In this document: positions 33,159 to 44,870 of the stretch, piece by piece
How positions within the stretch are numbered: the first letter of the stretch is position 1
How the letters are laid out: every line of letters starts with the position of its first letter
Source: Fragilaria crotonensis
Lineage: Eukaryota > Bacillariophyta > Fragilariophyceae > Fragilariales > Fragilariaceae
Assembly (NCBI GenBank): GCA_022925895.1
Contig: JAKSYS010000091.1
Coordinates: 1-64,000, forward strand
Length of the DNA stretch: 64,000 nt
Reading direction: 5' to 3'
Program-made: the position numbers and the translations under genes
The notes under the pieces: model-generated
Told to the model about the DNA's origin: nothing
What the model saw: only the letters and a program-made list of their open reading frames with translations
Databases searched by the model: none

Positions 33159-34592
33159 CTATGCCATACAGAATGGGAAACGATCATGTGATAGGTGAAC
33201 TGCAGACATCAATATGCGCCAGTGATAGAATCGGTCTACTATGCATACCAGGTACTCGCTGCTAGTACAAGTACATACCTGGGTCCTGGGTTCCACAACT
33301 CCTGATGGTACACTATGCATATGCCATATGACATACTACAGTATGATACAAAACCTGGAACCTCTGGGACTTCAGACATAGTGACTCGTGACTCGTGACC
33401 TTCCGCGGGCATTTCTTTTGAATGATTTGATTCGAAGTTCGGTGTACAGTACAGTAATCAGTACTGCCTAATACTATATGGATTATGGATTATGGATACA
33501 GTAGTTATAGAGTCTCACAGTAGGTATCAAGTACTTGTACTCGGAGTACAATTGTACTACGTTGTACTTCGAGTGCGAGAGCACTGGAGAATACCAGTAG
33601 TCTACTGTAGTGGTACAGTAGTGCGTAGAAGGGCTATGACGTATCGGAGTACAAGTACTTGTACTGGTTCAATTGCAGCACCTGCGAACCGCAAGACCCC
33701 GGAGTACATACAGTGTATGTACATGGAGGATGGAGTGCACATCAGAGACGAGAATTTCAAACCCAGCCCACCCAAACCCACGGCCCACCCAAACCCATTG
33801 GGTTAAGGGTGGGTTTTGGGTGAGCTCAGGATTTCATGGGTGGGTCTGGGTGGGCCGGCAAATCATTGCAAAAAATGACAGTAGATGTTTGCTACCGGTA
33901 GTAGTAGAACCATCTACTCCAGTACTAACTACTGGGTTTGGGTGGGTTTGGGTAGGTCTTGGTAGATCGTATGGGTTCTGGGTGGGTTTGGGCTGGTACT
34001 TCCGTGAGCGTAGCTTTACGTGGGTACCCATGGGTTTGATATTTTCAGAAATTCCCGTCTCTGGTGCACATCCTTCAACATGGAACCTACCAACATAGGA
34101 AAACATGAAAACTACTCACCATCGCAATAACACGATCACATCACTCCACACTCCTCTCCCCAAGAAACAGCGTGTCCATCAAAGCATTCGAAAGGCCATT
34201 ATTAGAATTTAAAGGTACTGTAGTATGTACCGTAGTAGACTGTTCGTGAAGCAACAAGCAAGAAAATGGAATGAAAAATGGCAATTTTGTTAAAGCTTAG
34301 CTGCTTTGTACCCATCAGTATACCAATCATGGTGTCTTGCACTCAAATGTCATACTGCTGTCGCGATCTCAAGGTCCGACAAGTGTTTCGCATTCAAGAT
34401 CTATTTTGTAAGATTTTCTTTTTCGTTCATGTTCGTGCTCGTAAGAATGGTGTCGACGAAAATGGAAAAACGAAACTGAAAGGTAAAAAATCACTTTCGT
34501 TTCGCTGAACACGTAAGAACCGGCCTTAGGAAGGAAAATCATCAATTGCGTTAACATCGATGAATAAGCTCAGTAATCGAGCACCTGAATGA
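33159..34592. other. Intergenic DNA with palindromes and a G-rich tract
   Basis: No gene is seen. 33240-33720 has many GTAC-centred repeats (AAGTACTTGTACT, GAGTACAATTGTACTAC). 33759-33992 carries C-rich then G-rich arrays listed separately. 34000-34590 shows nothing recognisable. Confidence 0.6.
33759..33992. repeat. GGGT-rich inverted tract, G-quadruplex-prone
   Basis: CCCACCCAAACCCA-type sequence at about 33767-33797 is followed by its complement TGGGTTTGGGTGGG at 33800-33856 and 33933-33992. The strands could fold as a hairpin or form G-quadruplexes. It is not the TTAGGG telomere repeat. Confidence 0.7.
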
Positions 34593-35129
34593 TCACCGCT
34601 TCTTGTTCCTCAACTTCTTTTTCTCCTGTGCCGACAACTTTCCTTTACTGAAGTCCGCATACCGACACAATCCAGTGGTATACTCTTTCTTGTTATGGCT
34701 AACATCAATCGTCCACTCGCAGTCGACTATTCTTCCAATTCCATGCTGACCAGACCAGTGGTTCGAGTGTCGGACGACGTGGTCGCCCATATCCCAATAC
34801 TTGGATCCACCCGAGCCTTTTGATTTGAAATCCGGAGATCGGTCTGGTGTTTCGCAGGCCGTAAAGTTGGCTCTGGTCTTCCTCCAAAAGTTCCCAAAAT
34901 CAACAAGACAATGCTGATCAGCCAAATCGGTACCGTTAACATCTGCCAGTGTAGTAGACGGACTAACGGTAGCATTGGTCAAAGGTGGTTCGTCCCTGTC
35001 CATCAACTCCTGAAGGGCTCCTAGGTTGCGTCCCATCCATAACTGACTTGTCAGTCGCGTACATTTCATCGTCGTAAAGCCATCAGTGAATAGAGGCAAG
35101 ACGATCACAAGCGAAACTAAAAGCCTCAT
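34593..35129 (-). CDS. Secretory/plastid-type protein with one 'SDHW' domain
   Basis: 178 aa from ATG 35129. The signal peptide MRLLVSLVIVLPLFTDG is followed by FTT and a Thr/Arg-rich stretch, consistent with bipartite plastid targeting. Residues about 75-165 form a compact domain: FGNFWRKTRANFTACETPDR, then SGGSKYWDMGDHVVRHSNHW, SGQHGIGRIVDCEWTID and LCRYADF. The same domain occurs twice in the protein at 58903..59685. The tail is Lys/Arg-rich (KKKLRNKKR). No catalytic triad is evident; conserved Trp, His, Asp and Cys suggest a binding fold. I do not recognise a named family, and function is unknown. Confidence 0.78.
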   Translation of the reverse strand: MRLLVSLVIVLPLFTDGFTTMKCTRLTSQLWMGRNLGALQELMDRDEPPLTNATVSPSTTLADVNGTDLADQHCLVDFGNFWRKTRANFTACETPDRSPDFKSKGSGGSKYWDMGDHVVRHSNHWSGQHGIGRIVDCEWTIDVSHNKKEYTTGLCRYADFSKGKLSAQEKKKLRNKKR

Positions 35130-35604
35130 CGCTGCCGTCTACATGGCGTGTTCTTGCAACACTGGTTTTTGTGTCGGCATGTTCCGTTTCGGCATTCGTC
35201 CAGTCCGTCCGTCAACCGGCTCTCTCTGATCGCAGCACTCTTTTTCAGCAGTGAGTGCAGGCGCCAGGCGCCTGCGGGCAGCCCAGAGATCTTCGCTTGT
35301 CCGTCGCTCGACACTTCCTTGCGCATCGTATGCATACAAGCGTACGCAAACCACGTCAATCGCCCATCATCCTCAAACCTCAGACACTCACAACTGGTGC
35401 AGCCACAAAAGATCCTTGCTGTCGACTAGTCTACCTCCTCACCAGCACATCAAATCCGATTGTTTGGATTATTTGTAACCTTATTGAGACCATCCTTTGA
35501 ATCGGTTAACACTTGTCCACTCTATTGCTTGAGTTCCCTCTCCTCGACTCTCATCAACACCAATTCCATACATCCTCGTCAAAACAGCAACCTTTGATTC
35601 AATC
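35130..35604. other. Divergent spacer
   Basis: This 475-bp gap separates the divergent 'SDHW' gene and the small presequence ORF and presumably holds both promoters. No repeat is seen. Confidence 0.5.
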
Positions 35605-35982
35605 ATGAGAACATTCCTTTTGAAAACAACTTTGCGGCAAATTTCGCGGAGAACATCATACCGGACTATCAATAACGCGCGAACCGCCAAACGATATCAA
35701 AGTGTGGATTGGAAGCGAACCTTGTGCCTTCAGTTATCCCGTCCATTGGATTTTGTGGTGTCGGAACCAGAAGACAACGTACCCCAAACATTTGTGTGTT
35801 TTGAGGACGAAGATGGCACGTGAGTTACTTCTATACCATACAACCACAGCACATTATTTAATATGGTGTGTGTGTGTGTTTGTACGGTGTTTGCTGTGGA
35901 TGCAATGATTCGGTTCCTTTCTATTTTTGCTCACGATAGCATTACAGTTAACCGTGCTGTTTCTTTGTTTCAAAATAGATAA
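35605..35982 (+). CDS. Small presequence-bearing protein, tentative
   Basis: The ATG at 35605 opens MRTFLLKTTLRQISRRTSYR, a basic amphipathic run typical of mitochondrial import. Exon 1 ends at 35819 with donor GTGAGT. Of the acceptors downstream, only ATAG at 35939 keeps the frame open beyond the first codon, giving exon 2 35940..35982 (...DGT then ITVNRAVSLFQNR) and an 85-aa protein. Without splicing it would be 72 aa. No family is recognised; the splice choice is inferred. Confidence 0.4.
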
Positions 35983-37216
35983 TGAAAGCGTTGGTTTGAT
36001 GGGTCGTCCTTGGAGTTCAAGACACTCCAGGTAAGTTTTCGGTTGTCTTTTCTTGATTGCAAACCATGGCTCCAGTGAGGAAACCACATTATACATCTAC
36101 ATTAACTTGTCGAGAATGTGTACATGTCGATAAACTCTTGCTGACTTCCTTCTGAGGAGTCTGAATTATGTTACTCCAGCTTGCCCAATTCCTCTATTAT
36201 GGAAAGACTTACCTATTTCCTTCATCACCATCATGTTCTACAGCTTGTCTAGAATGCAGACATGATTCAGATTTGGAGAAGTAGTTCTTAACTTGTTAGT
36301 AAAGTTCCATGATTAACTAAACAAATGTCAGCAGCGATTGATCCGTCGTTACAGCGTCATCAGCAAGTATAGGTCATCATTGGCCACGTACATTCCAATC
36401 GGCGGTGTGAAGGGGTAACCCGAAGATTTTTCAAACAACCATTGATTCAGTCCGCTTTTTGACACGGTTGCCCGAGGTCATGAGGTCATGTTACCCGCCA
36501 TCGTCGTCTTCTTCCCCGAGATCCCATCCCCTCGGAATCGACACTTCCGCACTCGTCGACGAGAGCAAGTCAAGCGATCGAAGACACACCACTGTTGTTC
36601 GTCGCGTGCTAGGTAGGGAACAGAGTCGCCTTGCCTGCCTTTTTCCCAGTGATGCTCGGGATTGAGAATGGAGGCCTTGGCGAATGGTTCCTCGGATGAT
36701 GTGAACCGACGATCTGTACATGTTTGTTGTTCTTGTTGTTGTTGTTTGCGTGTTGGGGACAAGTTGTTGGGGGCTGTAACAGTTACAGTGTCAGCGAATC
36801 GTTCTATGAGCGGGGATTTGAACAGATTAGGAAAGCAATCACTACAATCGTTGCAAGCTGTGTGTGTACACTGAAGAAGGCAGTTAATCGCTGTCGCAAC
36901 AGCAAATCAGTTGGTTTTCTGGTTTTTCGTCGTCGAGGCGTCGGCTGAACCGTATGTCCCTCGTCACCGAGATCCTCTTTGTAAGATCTGCCTTCTCTGC
37001 CACTGATTTGGTCTGAGAGGCGCATCTTTTTCCAGCTCAGAACCTGATTTTTGTCTTGGTCGAAGGAGTCAAATCACTCGATAGTCGAGAAAAAGATCAT
37101 GGCATCATGGCCCATGTTTTTTTTGTAATCTGTCTGCTCTGAAGCGTACTTCGAGGACGAGTGTCGTGGTCAAGCATGATGAAGTAAAGGAGTACTCCGA
37201 GTATGAACAATCAACG
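35983..37216. other. Intergenic, no firm gene
   Basis: Short open frames on both strands (for example 36478-36762 minus, 36666-36874 plus) show low-complexity Ser/Gln/Cys runs and no domain. AAGACACTCCAGGTAAG near 36020 looks like a donor but no matching exon is evident. Confidence 0.45.
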
Positions 37217-37966
37217 ATGGTTCGAATAAAGCATCCAAAGAATGTGGTGTACCAGAAGGTACCGCGAACGACGGTTTTTGTGGGTGTCATTCGCATCGCC
37301 ATCTGCATAGCGGTTTCCGGTGCACTGGCCGGAGTTATGTGCCACTATTGGACACAGATCGAGCCACATGTCATTGGGGTTTCAAATCCCACATCAGTCG
37401 TGAACTTGCTGAATAGGCAACCACCACTTGCCAAACCCGTCGAACCAGTGTCAACTGTGTTGCTTTCACGAAATCCAGACGTCAAGGCTACAGCCGATGT
37501 GAGGGGAAATCTAGGTCCACCGTCAGTTATGACGCAACAAACTCCTGGTACCGACTGGCTCAAAGACCGGTGGCAAGCGGCATCCGATATGCACGGAACA
37601 GCCATTCCTGGCGTGCACTGGGTAGAACTGGAGTTTCCACGGTATGTCGAGACTATGTCGAAAGTGGTTTTGGACTGGGAGGCTGCCTTTGCTCGAGACT
37701 ATCGCATTGAAGTGTCCATGGACCAACAAGAATGGCATGTCGTCTTCGACTCTCACGTCGACTCTGACCGACGAACTTCGGTAGAGTCCGGTCAGAGTCC
37801 TGGTGTCACGTCGAAGACGCCACTGCATATCGTTCATACTGTCACCATGTTAGAGGCCTCGTCGCCGTTCAAATTTCTCAGAGTTTACATTCGAAAATCT
37901 GCAATGGGATGGGGAGTGTCGCTCTGGCAAATCGATGCCTACGGAACGTTAATGACATCGATGTGA
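37217..37966 (+). CDS. Membrane protein with F5/8-type C (discoidin) domain
   Basis: 249 aa from ATG 37217; the frame is open upstream to 37166 without an ATG, so a 5' exon is possible. One membrane span (VFVGVIRIAICIAVSGALAGVMCHYW, about residues 20-45) follows a short basic N-terminus, giving a type II topology. A Ser/Pro-rich linker leads to a galactose-binding-like domain at about 130-245: HWVELEFPRYVETMSKVVLDW, DYRIEVSMDQQEWHVVFDS, FKFLRVYIRK and GWGVSLWQIDAYG. These are the strands of a coagulation factor 5/8 C domain, which binds sugars or lipid headgroups. It probably faces the lumen or cell exterior. Confidence 0.75.
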   Translation: MVRIKHPKNVVYQKVPRTTVFVGVIRIAICIAVSGALAGVMCHYWTQIEPHVIGVSNPTSVVNLLNRQPPLAKPVEPVSTVLLSRNPDVKATADVRGNLGPPSVMTQQTPGTDWLKDRWQAASDMHGTAIPGVHWVELEFPRYVETMSKVVLDWEAAFARDYRIEVSMDQQEWHVVFDSHVDSDRRTSVESGQSPGVTSKTPLHIVHTVTMLEASSPFKFLRVYIRKSAMGWGVSLWQIDAYGTLMTSM

Positions 37967-38134
37967 TGACGAGGGATTCGCGAAGCGACTTCAAGCTTCT
38001 TTACGTAGTTTGTAACAACATGACACTCGTATAACCGATAAATTCAGATATGAATTCGTTGTGTATTTTCAAATCAACTGTTCATGGCCATACAACAATT
38101 ATCAAAACCTATCCTTACATCAACTTCCATCTTA

Positions 38135-39795
38135 TTAACCTCCACATCCACCACAGCCGCCGCATCCACCTCCTCCGCATCCACCTCCTCCATATCCACC
38201 TCCTCCACATTGTCCTCGTCCAAGTCCACTTAGACCTCCAACTACAAAAAAGAAATAAGAGCATCGTCATAAAACATTCCATGTTGTCATAAAGTCTCGA
38301 AACGTACCTGCACATGCCGATCCCCCTGCACAGGACGAAGGTCCACAAGCCACAGCACCACCACAAGCTCCTCCTGCGCAATTGAACAAATGTGGGGGGT
38401 AGAGCCATGCCCCGTCGCGGTCGTAAAAGGAGGGGTTGGACGGGTGTCCAACAACGACATCCCCCGGACAGGAGGCTTTCAGGCGACTTGCAAGAACATC
38501 ACGGGCATTACTCACCGCTTCTAATTCAGCCTCTCTGCTTGGATCCATTCACGTTTGCGGGGACAACATCCCTGTGCCCTGGCTATCTGTGATTCCAATG
38601 CTCGAACATTTCTTTCAACTCGTATGAGAAGGATTTGATGAGCCTCCTTTGTTTCCAGGTGGTAGTACCCGGTACCGTAGTACGTCGTTCTTCCTAGCAC
38701 GTAGTCCTTCTTTGGCGCACATGTGCTCAAGTCCGACTTGCAGGATGCAATCACCGGAATAAAGGCATCCAACCCTTTCGACGTTGTGGAGTCGGGTTCC
38801 ACCCAGAACTCCAGGAACACTGTCGACGACGCTCCCATCTGGACAGCCACATCCAGGTTCACCCCAGCACTAAAGTCATGCCAGCTTTTCCAATCTCTAC
38901 AAAAGTAAGCCTCGGGAGGCTCGCCACGATACATGCCACCACAAACCATGTACTCGGAATCGTACTCCTCCTTCCAAAGCCTCACTGTGGCTTTATAAGC
39001 AATATCCAGAACTCCGCCGTCACTGCGATCGGTGAGTGAATCATCATGGTGCAAAGTGCGCCCCATAATTGCGATACAGTCTTTGTTATAGTCACCAATT
39101 GACAATAAGATATGTGTATGCCACATCAAGTCAATCTGGTAGGTTGGAACAAGAACTGTTCGTGATTTCGCAGCCTTTGGTTTGAGCTTGAGAAACTTGA
39201 TGTACTTCTCAACGCCCTCGGCAAGGAAGTCATCATCGCCGAATCGCTCTCCTGAGACTTGCCAAAGAAAGGTGGCTTGTCGCTCTGTTGAAGCAAGCAA
39301 GTCAAACCCGCTCAAAAGTTTAACACTTTCACCTTGGACGTCGTTGGGTGAACCCGCCAGTGCTGGAAGCGGAGAATCCTTCTGTGATTCTGATAAGAAG
39401 AAGGGCTCATTCGAGTACATGCTCTTCCAAATATCTCGAGTCGTGGCCTCCGCTAAACTGACATAACTAGGACTGTCGGGAATCTGGAACGCGAAGGGTG
39501 GTTTGGCCTCCATTACGGCTTCCTCTCCAAAGTTGTCCTTGATATAATTGACGTAGTTCAATGGGGACAACCGATGACAATGCCACAACCAAGCAACATC
39601 TGGTGGTGGGATTAAGTCTTCGCGAGAAAACTTGTGCACAAGGGGAAGCCATAGACGCTGGTATCGGAAAAGAGATCGCAACGAGTCTTGTTGTTCTCTG
39701 TCGCCTGTGGCAATTGTGACACCAAGTTCATGAAGACTTTCCAAGAATTCTTTGTGTTTTCTTGCATTTTGGGCAAGATTGCATGACAATGACAT
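38135..39795 (-). CDS. GRDP-like protein (DUF1399) with Gly/Cys-rich tail
   Basis: The first ATG is at 39795. The N-terminal 270 residues carry the glycine-rich-domain-protein signatures PPPDVAWLWHCHRLSPLNY and YQIDLMWHTHILLSIGDY, known from plant GRDP1/2. A beta-rich middle follows to about residue 420. The frame ends at 38521 but resumes in another phase from about 38548, so a one-base slip or small lesion lies at 38521-38553. The resumed part has NPSFYDRDGAWLYPP and a CAGGACGG region, ends at 38308 (donor GTACG), and a 66-nt intron (38307..38242) leads to 38241..38135, coding GGYGGGGCGGGGCGG-type tail. The splice restores phase exactly (G plus TT), which supports the model. Confidence 0.75.
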
Positions 39796-42700
39796 GATCT
39801 GCAACTATACATTCGTTTCCTTAAGCGCAACTTTGAAGGATGAATGAGACAATCAGCATTCAAATTCGATGATTCCGGTTCGATCGCTCGAGACGTGGGT
39901 ACAGTGTTGATGAATCTTGTTTCGATCGACCCGACTGCCGTATTTGGACTGCACGAATTCTGCCGGTAGAATGGCTGGAGTCGTTTCTCTTACCTTTCTT
40001 TGCTAAATAGAAGTTCTCATGCAAACTCTCTACTTCATCAGAAACAATCCCTCAATTATTATACAAAATCCTACCGGTAGTACAAAAACTGGGAAGATCG
40101 TTCTGCAGACGATATCGCATCACCATGGAAACATTCAAATCACTCGTCGTCGTTTTTTTGTAGTTCTTTCAATTCTGAATGGTCAAAGCCCCAATCAAAG
40201 TCAAGGGTATGCCGGTGCCAGCTATATGCCATTGTCATTCTCTCAATCTCTGACTAGAGAAGTTCTTGCTATCAGAATTATGGCTCACAGCACCTTGTTT
40301 CTGTTGCTCCTCCAAATGATGGTCTTCATACAAATGTATAACCTTGCTCCTGCTGCAAACTTTTCAATTCTCATGTTGTTAGCACACTTTCAGGGCAGCA
40401 GGTAAGCTCTCAAACAACTTGCTTGAAATTTTCTTATCCTTGCTTCTGTAACACTGGGAGATGTTGATAGAGGGAATTCAAGTGATCCCAGCTATATATT
40501 CTACACCTTCCCCAGCAACCTCTGCATAAAACCGGTGAGCTTTAATGTCACACCAAGCTGAGTGCCCAAGTACTCATATGTTGTTTCTTTCCTTAAAATG
40601 ATTGCAATGAGCAAGTATAGCTACAGCTGTAAAAATTTAAGTTCAGCAGGCCTGTGATAGGATGTTCTCTTCTGTCCACCAGTGAATACTGCTCCTCCGA
40701 TGATGACCTACCATTGACCAGGAGCTGCCCCCACTCCCCCAGAGTGCGCATCACGCTCTGGTTTGGTTGCCCCTCCCATCCCTGATTCACCACCTTGCTG
40801 TCCTTATAAAGGTCAACAACATTTTTAGTTCTTGCAAACTCCTAAAACTCTTCCTTGGTGGTTGTATTGCTGCTGACATCACACCATTGTTTGTTTGGTT
40901 GCCCCTGATTCACCAGCTTGCTGTCCTCATGTAGGTCAACAAAATTTTTAGACCTTACAAAATCCTGAAACCTTCCTTGGTAGTTATATTGTTGCTGCTG
41001 AAGAAGTGTGACACCTGTTGCATCAAGAGCATTGACAAGATTCTACTTGGATTGTCTTCAAGTTTCCCTCTCCCAGTGGCTCACACATTCTTTGGGCAAC
41101 AAATATTGAGGTCCAATGTCTTTAGTTTTGAAGATCATAGATTTGCTTATTGCCAACAATTCACAATTGAGAATTTATCAAGGAATCCCGTATCTGAAAG
41201 AATTGCTATGTTCCTCATCAACCATTGCAATCCTCCAAATTGTTTAGAAATGTAAGTGCATTGAGAGCCCCATTCCATTTCCGTGCGTGTCCTCCCCACT
41301 TGCCTTGGAAAAGGAAAAGGAACTATGGATACTGTACCAATAGACAATCAACCATGCATGATGCAAAGCTTAGCTGCTTCCTGCAGAGATTCACTACTGG
41401 TGCTCCTCTGCTGATAACAACCCACACCACTGACCACCATAATATCATGTATTCTTGAAGGGCATAACAAATGACATGCATGTTATGCTGGGCTACAGCA
41501 CGGCCAAGAGTAGAGTGTGGAACCTACACCAGTATCAGTCCTATGATACTTTGGTGGTGACTCTCCTTCACCTTCATGTGGATCAAGCAATACTCCTCGG
41601 CACCACCAACTAGCGTTGGGAGCAGTACTGGTGTTGAACCAACAAGACCTGCTCTTGCTTGCATTATGTGCAGATCACCAGAACATTTGCTGCATTTTCC
41701 ATCAACACAGCTATCCTTCCATGCTTGGTTCAATGAGCTCAGGTGCTCAACCTGACTCACTTCTTGCATGAAAAAGTTTATGTTTGATGTTGTTGATGCC
41801 TTACATGGAAAATGCCACTGTTGTTTGATCCATGAAGATGGATCAATATTCTATTGGTGCCCCTGACATGCAGTGCTGTGTTCGTTATGAACATCAATGT
41901 GGTCTGTCTTCTATATTGCTTTCTTGACCCATGCTGCTGCAGAGACTCCGCGGTTCAACAATCGAGGTCCATACGTGGTATCATTGCAAGCCAACAACAT
42001 TACAGCCTTCACCAAATGGGGTAGCTCACCTGCCTGACTTCAGCAGATCAATTTTAAAGAGTGTTAAGAGGGCAACGGTCAGGGTTGAGTTCATACTAGA
42101 TAAGAGTGCAATTGTTTTGAACAAGAACAGAGCAAAATGTCATGGTGGAAAGCTTGCTTGTTCCAACACGATAGATTCTTCTGATGAGGATTTGAGAACT
42201 GAGTTTCTATTGGCTGCATGAACCGTTTGTACTTCATCATAGCAAAAGGAAAATCTGAGATGAAACCTGGTGCCATGACCACACCTGAAGTGCAGTAGTA
42301 CAAGAATATAGGCCTGCTCAGCTGGGTAAGTTAATGGTAATGTGGTACTCAATTGATCTACTGGTCTATCAACACGTCGGTAATATCGGAACGAGTCGGA
42401 TTGGGACAGGACAATGCATATCAGTAGTTCATATGAATGCCACTGATTTGGTTGAGAAACTGGAGAAATGATGATTCTCCTTGTTTGATACCTGCTAAGG
42501 ACAAGAGCAACCAAGTCCTTTGATGGCTTTGGAATGCTGTGGTGTTTCTTGTATAGGCAAGGGTAAGGCCAAGGTGCAACTTGACACAGCAGAGACAGAA
42601 AGGGGTCAGCAAGAAGCAAAGCCTTGAGATACCAGAAAAAACAAATTGGCATCAGCCAAATTGCTTGAAAAAGATGGTGCAAATCTTCAATTGCAGGACA

Positions 42701-43091
42701 TAGAAAAGGGAAGTAGGAGGCTTTAATTTCCAGGAGCAGTAAAATCAGCTTCAGACTGCCATTTTCACTTCTTCCAAACTACTCAGCAAGCCAACAAAGA
42801 AAATAGATATGGAATGGTAATGGCATTTGAGAGTAGCAAGTACTAGTTTTATCTCCATTGTACAATCATCTTGCTTGTATACAGCAGAATAGATGTACTA
42901 TGCTATCACCACTACAAATAGCTTCTTACAGTGCAGCTACATTGTAGATGCATAGATGCTACCACCAGGAGAGCTGAGTCAATAAGTGCCATATCTTCAC
43001 TGAATGCCAGGCTTCTGTTGCCGGTGTTTTCAAAACGTTATTGCCTGATTTCCATACTAACATGTTTGCAAATTTAACAAAAACGCTGCAA
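39796..43091. other. Gene-free region left of the retroelement
   Basis: 3.3 kb without a credible gene. An imperfect direct duplication lies at about 40753-40872 and 40889-41000 (shared GGTTTGGTTGCCCCT, GATTCACCA, CTTGCTGTCCT, TTCCTTGGT). Other open frames (for example 42140-42682 minus) have no protein features. Confidence 0.6.
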
Positions 43092-43732
43092 GCGGGGCTT
43101 CGACGCTCGCCCCGCCTCAGCGGTTGCTCGTCCACTCGGTCTGATGTTCCTGTTGTGTGGTACTGGTTACTGCAGTATTGTTGGTGGGTTATGATGTCCT
43201 TACTAGGCACCGTGCCACCTACTACTCGAGGAGGCTCCCGTAGGAGTCGCTCGGTGTGGGCAGGCGGGCAGAGTTTAATCTAGACCGCTAGATACCTACT
43301 TGCGTGCACTCAGGTGACCAGACCGTTGTCGATGGTTTGCCTGCTGCACGGTTCTTGCGATGTCGCTTCGGTGCTGCACCGCTGTTCGACAACACAATGA
43401 TTCGAATTTGCACTGTTCAAGACACCAACTTTTGATACATAGGGACCACTTGTTTGTGGCTCGATATGTAGTATGTGTAGTATGTAGTATGTTCCGTGGC
43501 GACGCGCTGGGCCGAGGTAATCTTCCGAATCTTCCCGACCTTACCTCTCCACCACTGACGGCGGGGCTTCGACGCTCGCCCCGCCTCAGCGGTTGCTCGT
43601 CCACTTGGTCTGATGTTCCTGTTGTGTGGTACTGGTTAATGCAGTATTGTTGGTGGGTAACGATGGCCTTACTAGGTAGTACCGTGCCACCTAGCTACTA
43701 CTCGAGGAGGCTCCCGTAGGAGTCGCTCGGTG
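43092..43732 (-). repeat. B2-A2-B1 terminal repeat cluster
   Basis: B copies at 43092-43256 and 43561-43732 both start with GCGGGGCTTCGACGCTCGCC, whose GCGGGGC...GCCCCGC ends can pair, and end AGTCGCTCGGTG. Between them A2 (43273-43560) starts TTTAATCTAGACCGC and ends CCACCACTGACG. Confidence 0.9.
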
Positions 43733-43794
43733 GCCCATGAGGCCAAAGGCGAGAGGGATGGTGGTTGAGTGAAACGAAGTGCAAGGGTGGGATG

Positions 43795-44870
43795 TTATCC
43801 GGGGGCAAGCCGGAAGGAGCCGCCGCGCAGCATGGCCGCGGCAAGTCCGGTCAGGACGGGTTGCGCTTGCACGGGCAAGTACCGGTAGAGTTCGTCGGAT
43901 CGCCACCGACCGACCAAGCGGATGCGGTCGCTGTCGACCGCAGCACACAGGAGGCGGGCCATAGCCCCACCTGCGCGAGTCGGAAACGTCGGCGGTGGTG
44001 TAAGCTGGGGTCGGGTAGATGGCAAGGGCGGAGCCAGAATGTATCGCATTGGGGAATTTGGAGTCCCACTGCGGTAGGCATTAAGGGGGCGTCTGCGGCG
44101 GAGCGTGAAACGCCCGTAACGCGACGACCCGAGCCACGAGACAGAGGATAGGGTACAGCTGTGGGTACCCGGAACGGCCGTGCCCGATGGTCTCATTGCG
44201 GACGCCGTTCTTTTGACTGGTAAAGGTCAATGTGGCGAAGGTCGCCGCTTGAAGGTCGGGGAGGGGGCAATGGACATGGTCCAGTGTGCAGTATTCGCGA
44301 CCCCACCCAGGGAGTAAGATTGTCAAGGCAAAAGAGGGTGTCTGTGTCGGAAACGGGACGGCTGAGATATTCGCCCGGGCGGAGGAGAAAGAAGAACCCC
44401 AGTATAAGACAATCGGAGGCCGCCTGGGATTCTTGTGTTGCCTCCTGGCTTGCTAACGTGACCACTTGCGTTAGGAGGGTGAGCGGCAAAGGCTTCACGC
44501 GGGAAGGAGGTTCATCGGCCTTGGACCAAGATTGGTAGAGGGCGGTGAGGCAGAAATCAAGGGTACCATGGGTGTTCAGTCGTGGGTCAGGGGGCCCCCA
44601 ACCCGGCGTACGCCTGGCCCACAGCACGGACGGTCTCCTCCACCGTCCGAATGCGTACTGGTCGACGGCCGGGTGCGATGGCGCCGGACCGTACGCGTTG
44701 GGCGAAGATTTGGAGGAGAGGTATGGGATCGGATGGGAGGCAGCTGGATCTACGGAGAGGCTGCCGCAGAAAGCAGACCATAATGTCCACGCGGCGCCGG
44801 CGGAATGGACACGTTGGTGTCGCGAAACGCGTGTGTGAGTTGCCTCTTGAATAGCGCTCCAGTCAGCGCG
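43795..44870 (-). pseudogene. Tyrosine recombinase of the retroelement, frameshifted
   Basis: Two frames are needed. 44193..44870 (minus) contains SDCLILGFFFLLRPGEYLSRP, the box I region with the catalytic Arg. The frame then shifts near 44196 to 43795..44196, which holds TRAGGAMARLLCAAVDSDRI and RLVGRWRSDELYRYL with the likely catalytic Tyr. These are the hallmark patterns of DIRS-order recombinases. The enzyme would integrate a circular DNA copy of the element. It is not functional as read. Confidence 0.8.

Noticed and set aside
33759-33992. Interstitial telomere array
   Set aside because: The unit is GGGTTTGGGTGGG-like, not TTAGGG, and is interrupted.
36478-36762. 94-aa minus-strand frame
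   Set aside because: Gln/Arg/Ser-rich without domain; no supporting splice or start context.
42140-42682. 180-aa minus-strand frame left of the retroelement
   Set aside because: Hydrophobic and low-complexity, no family resemblance, lies in gene-poor repeat-like DNA.
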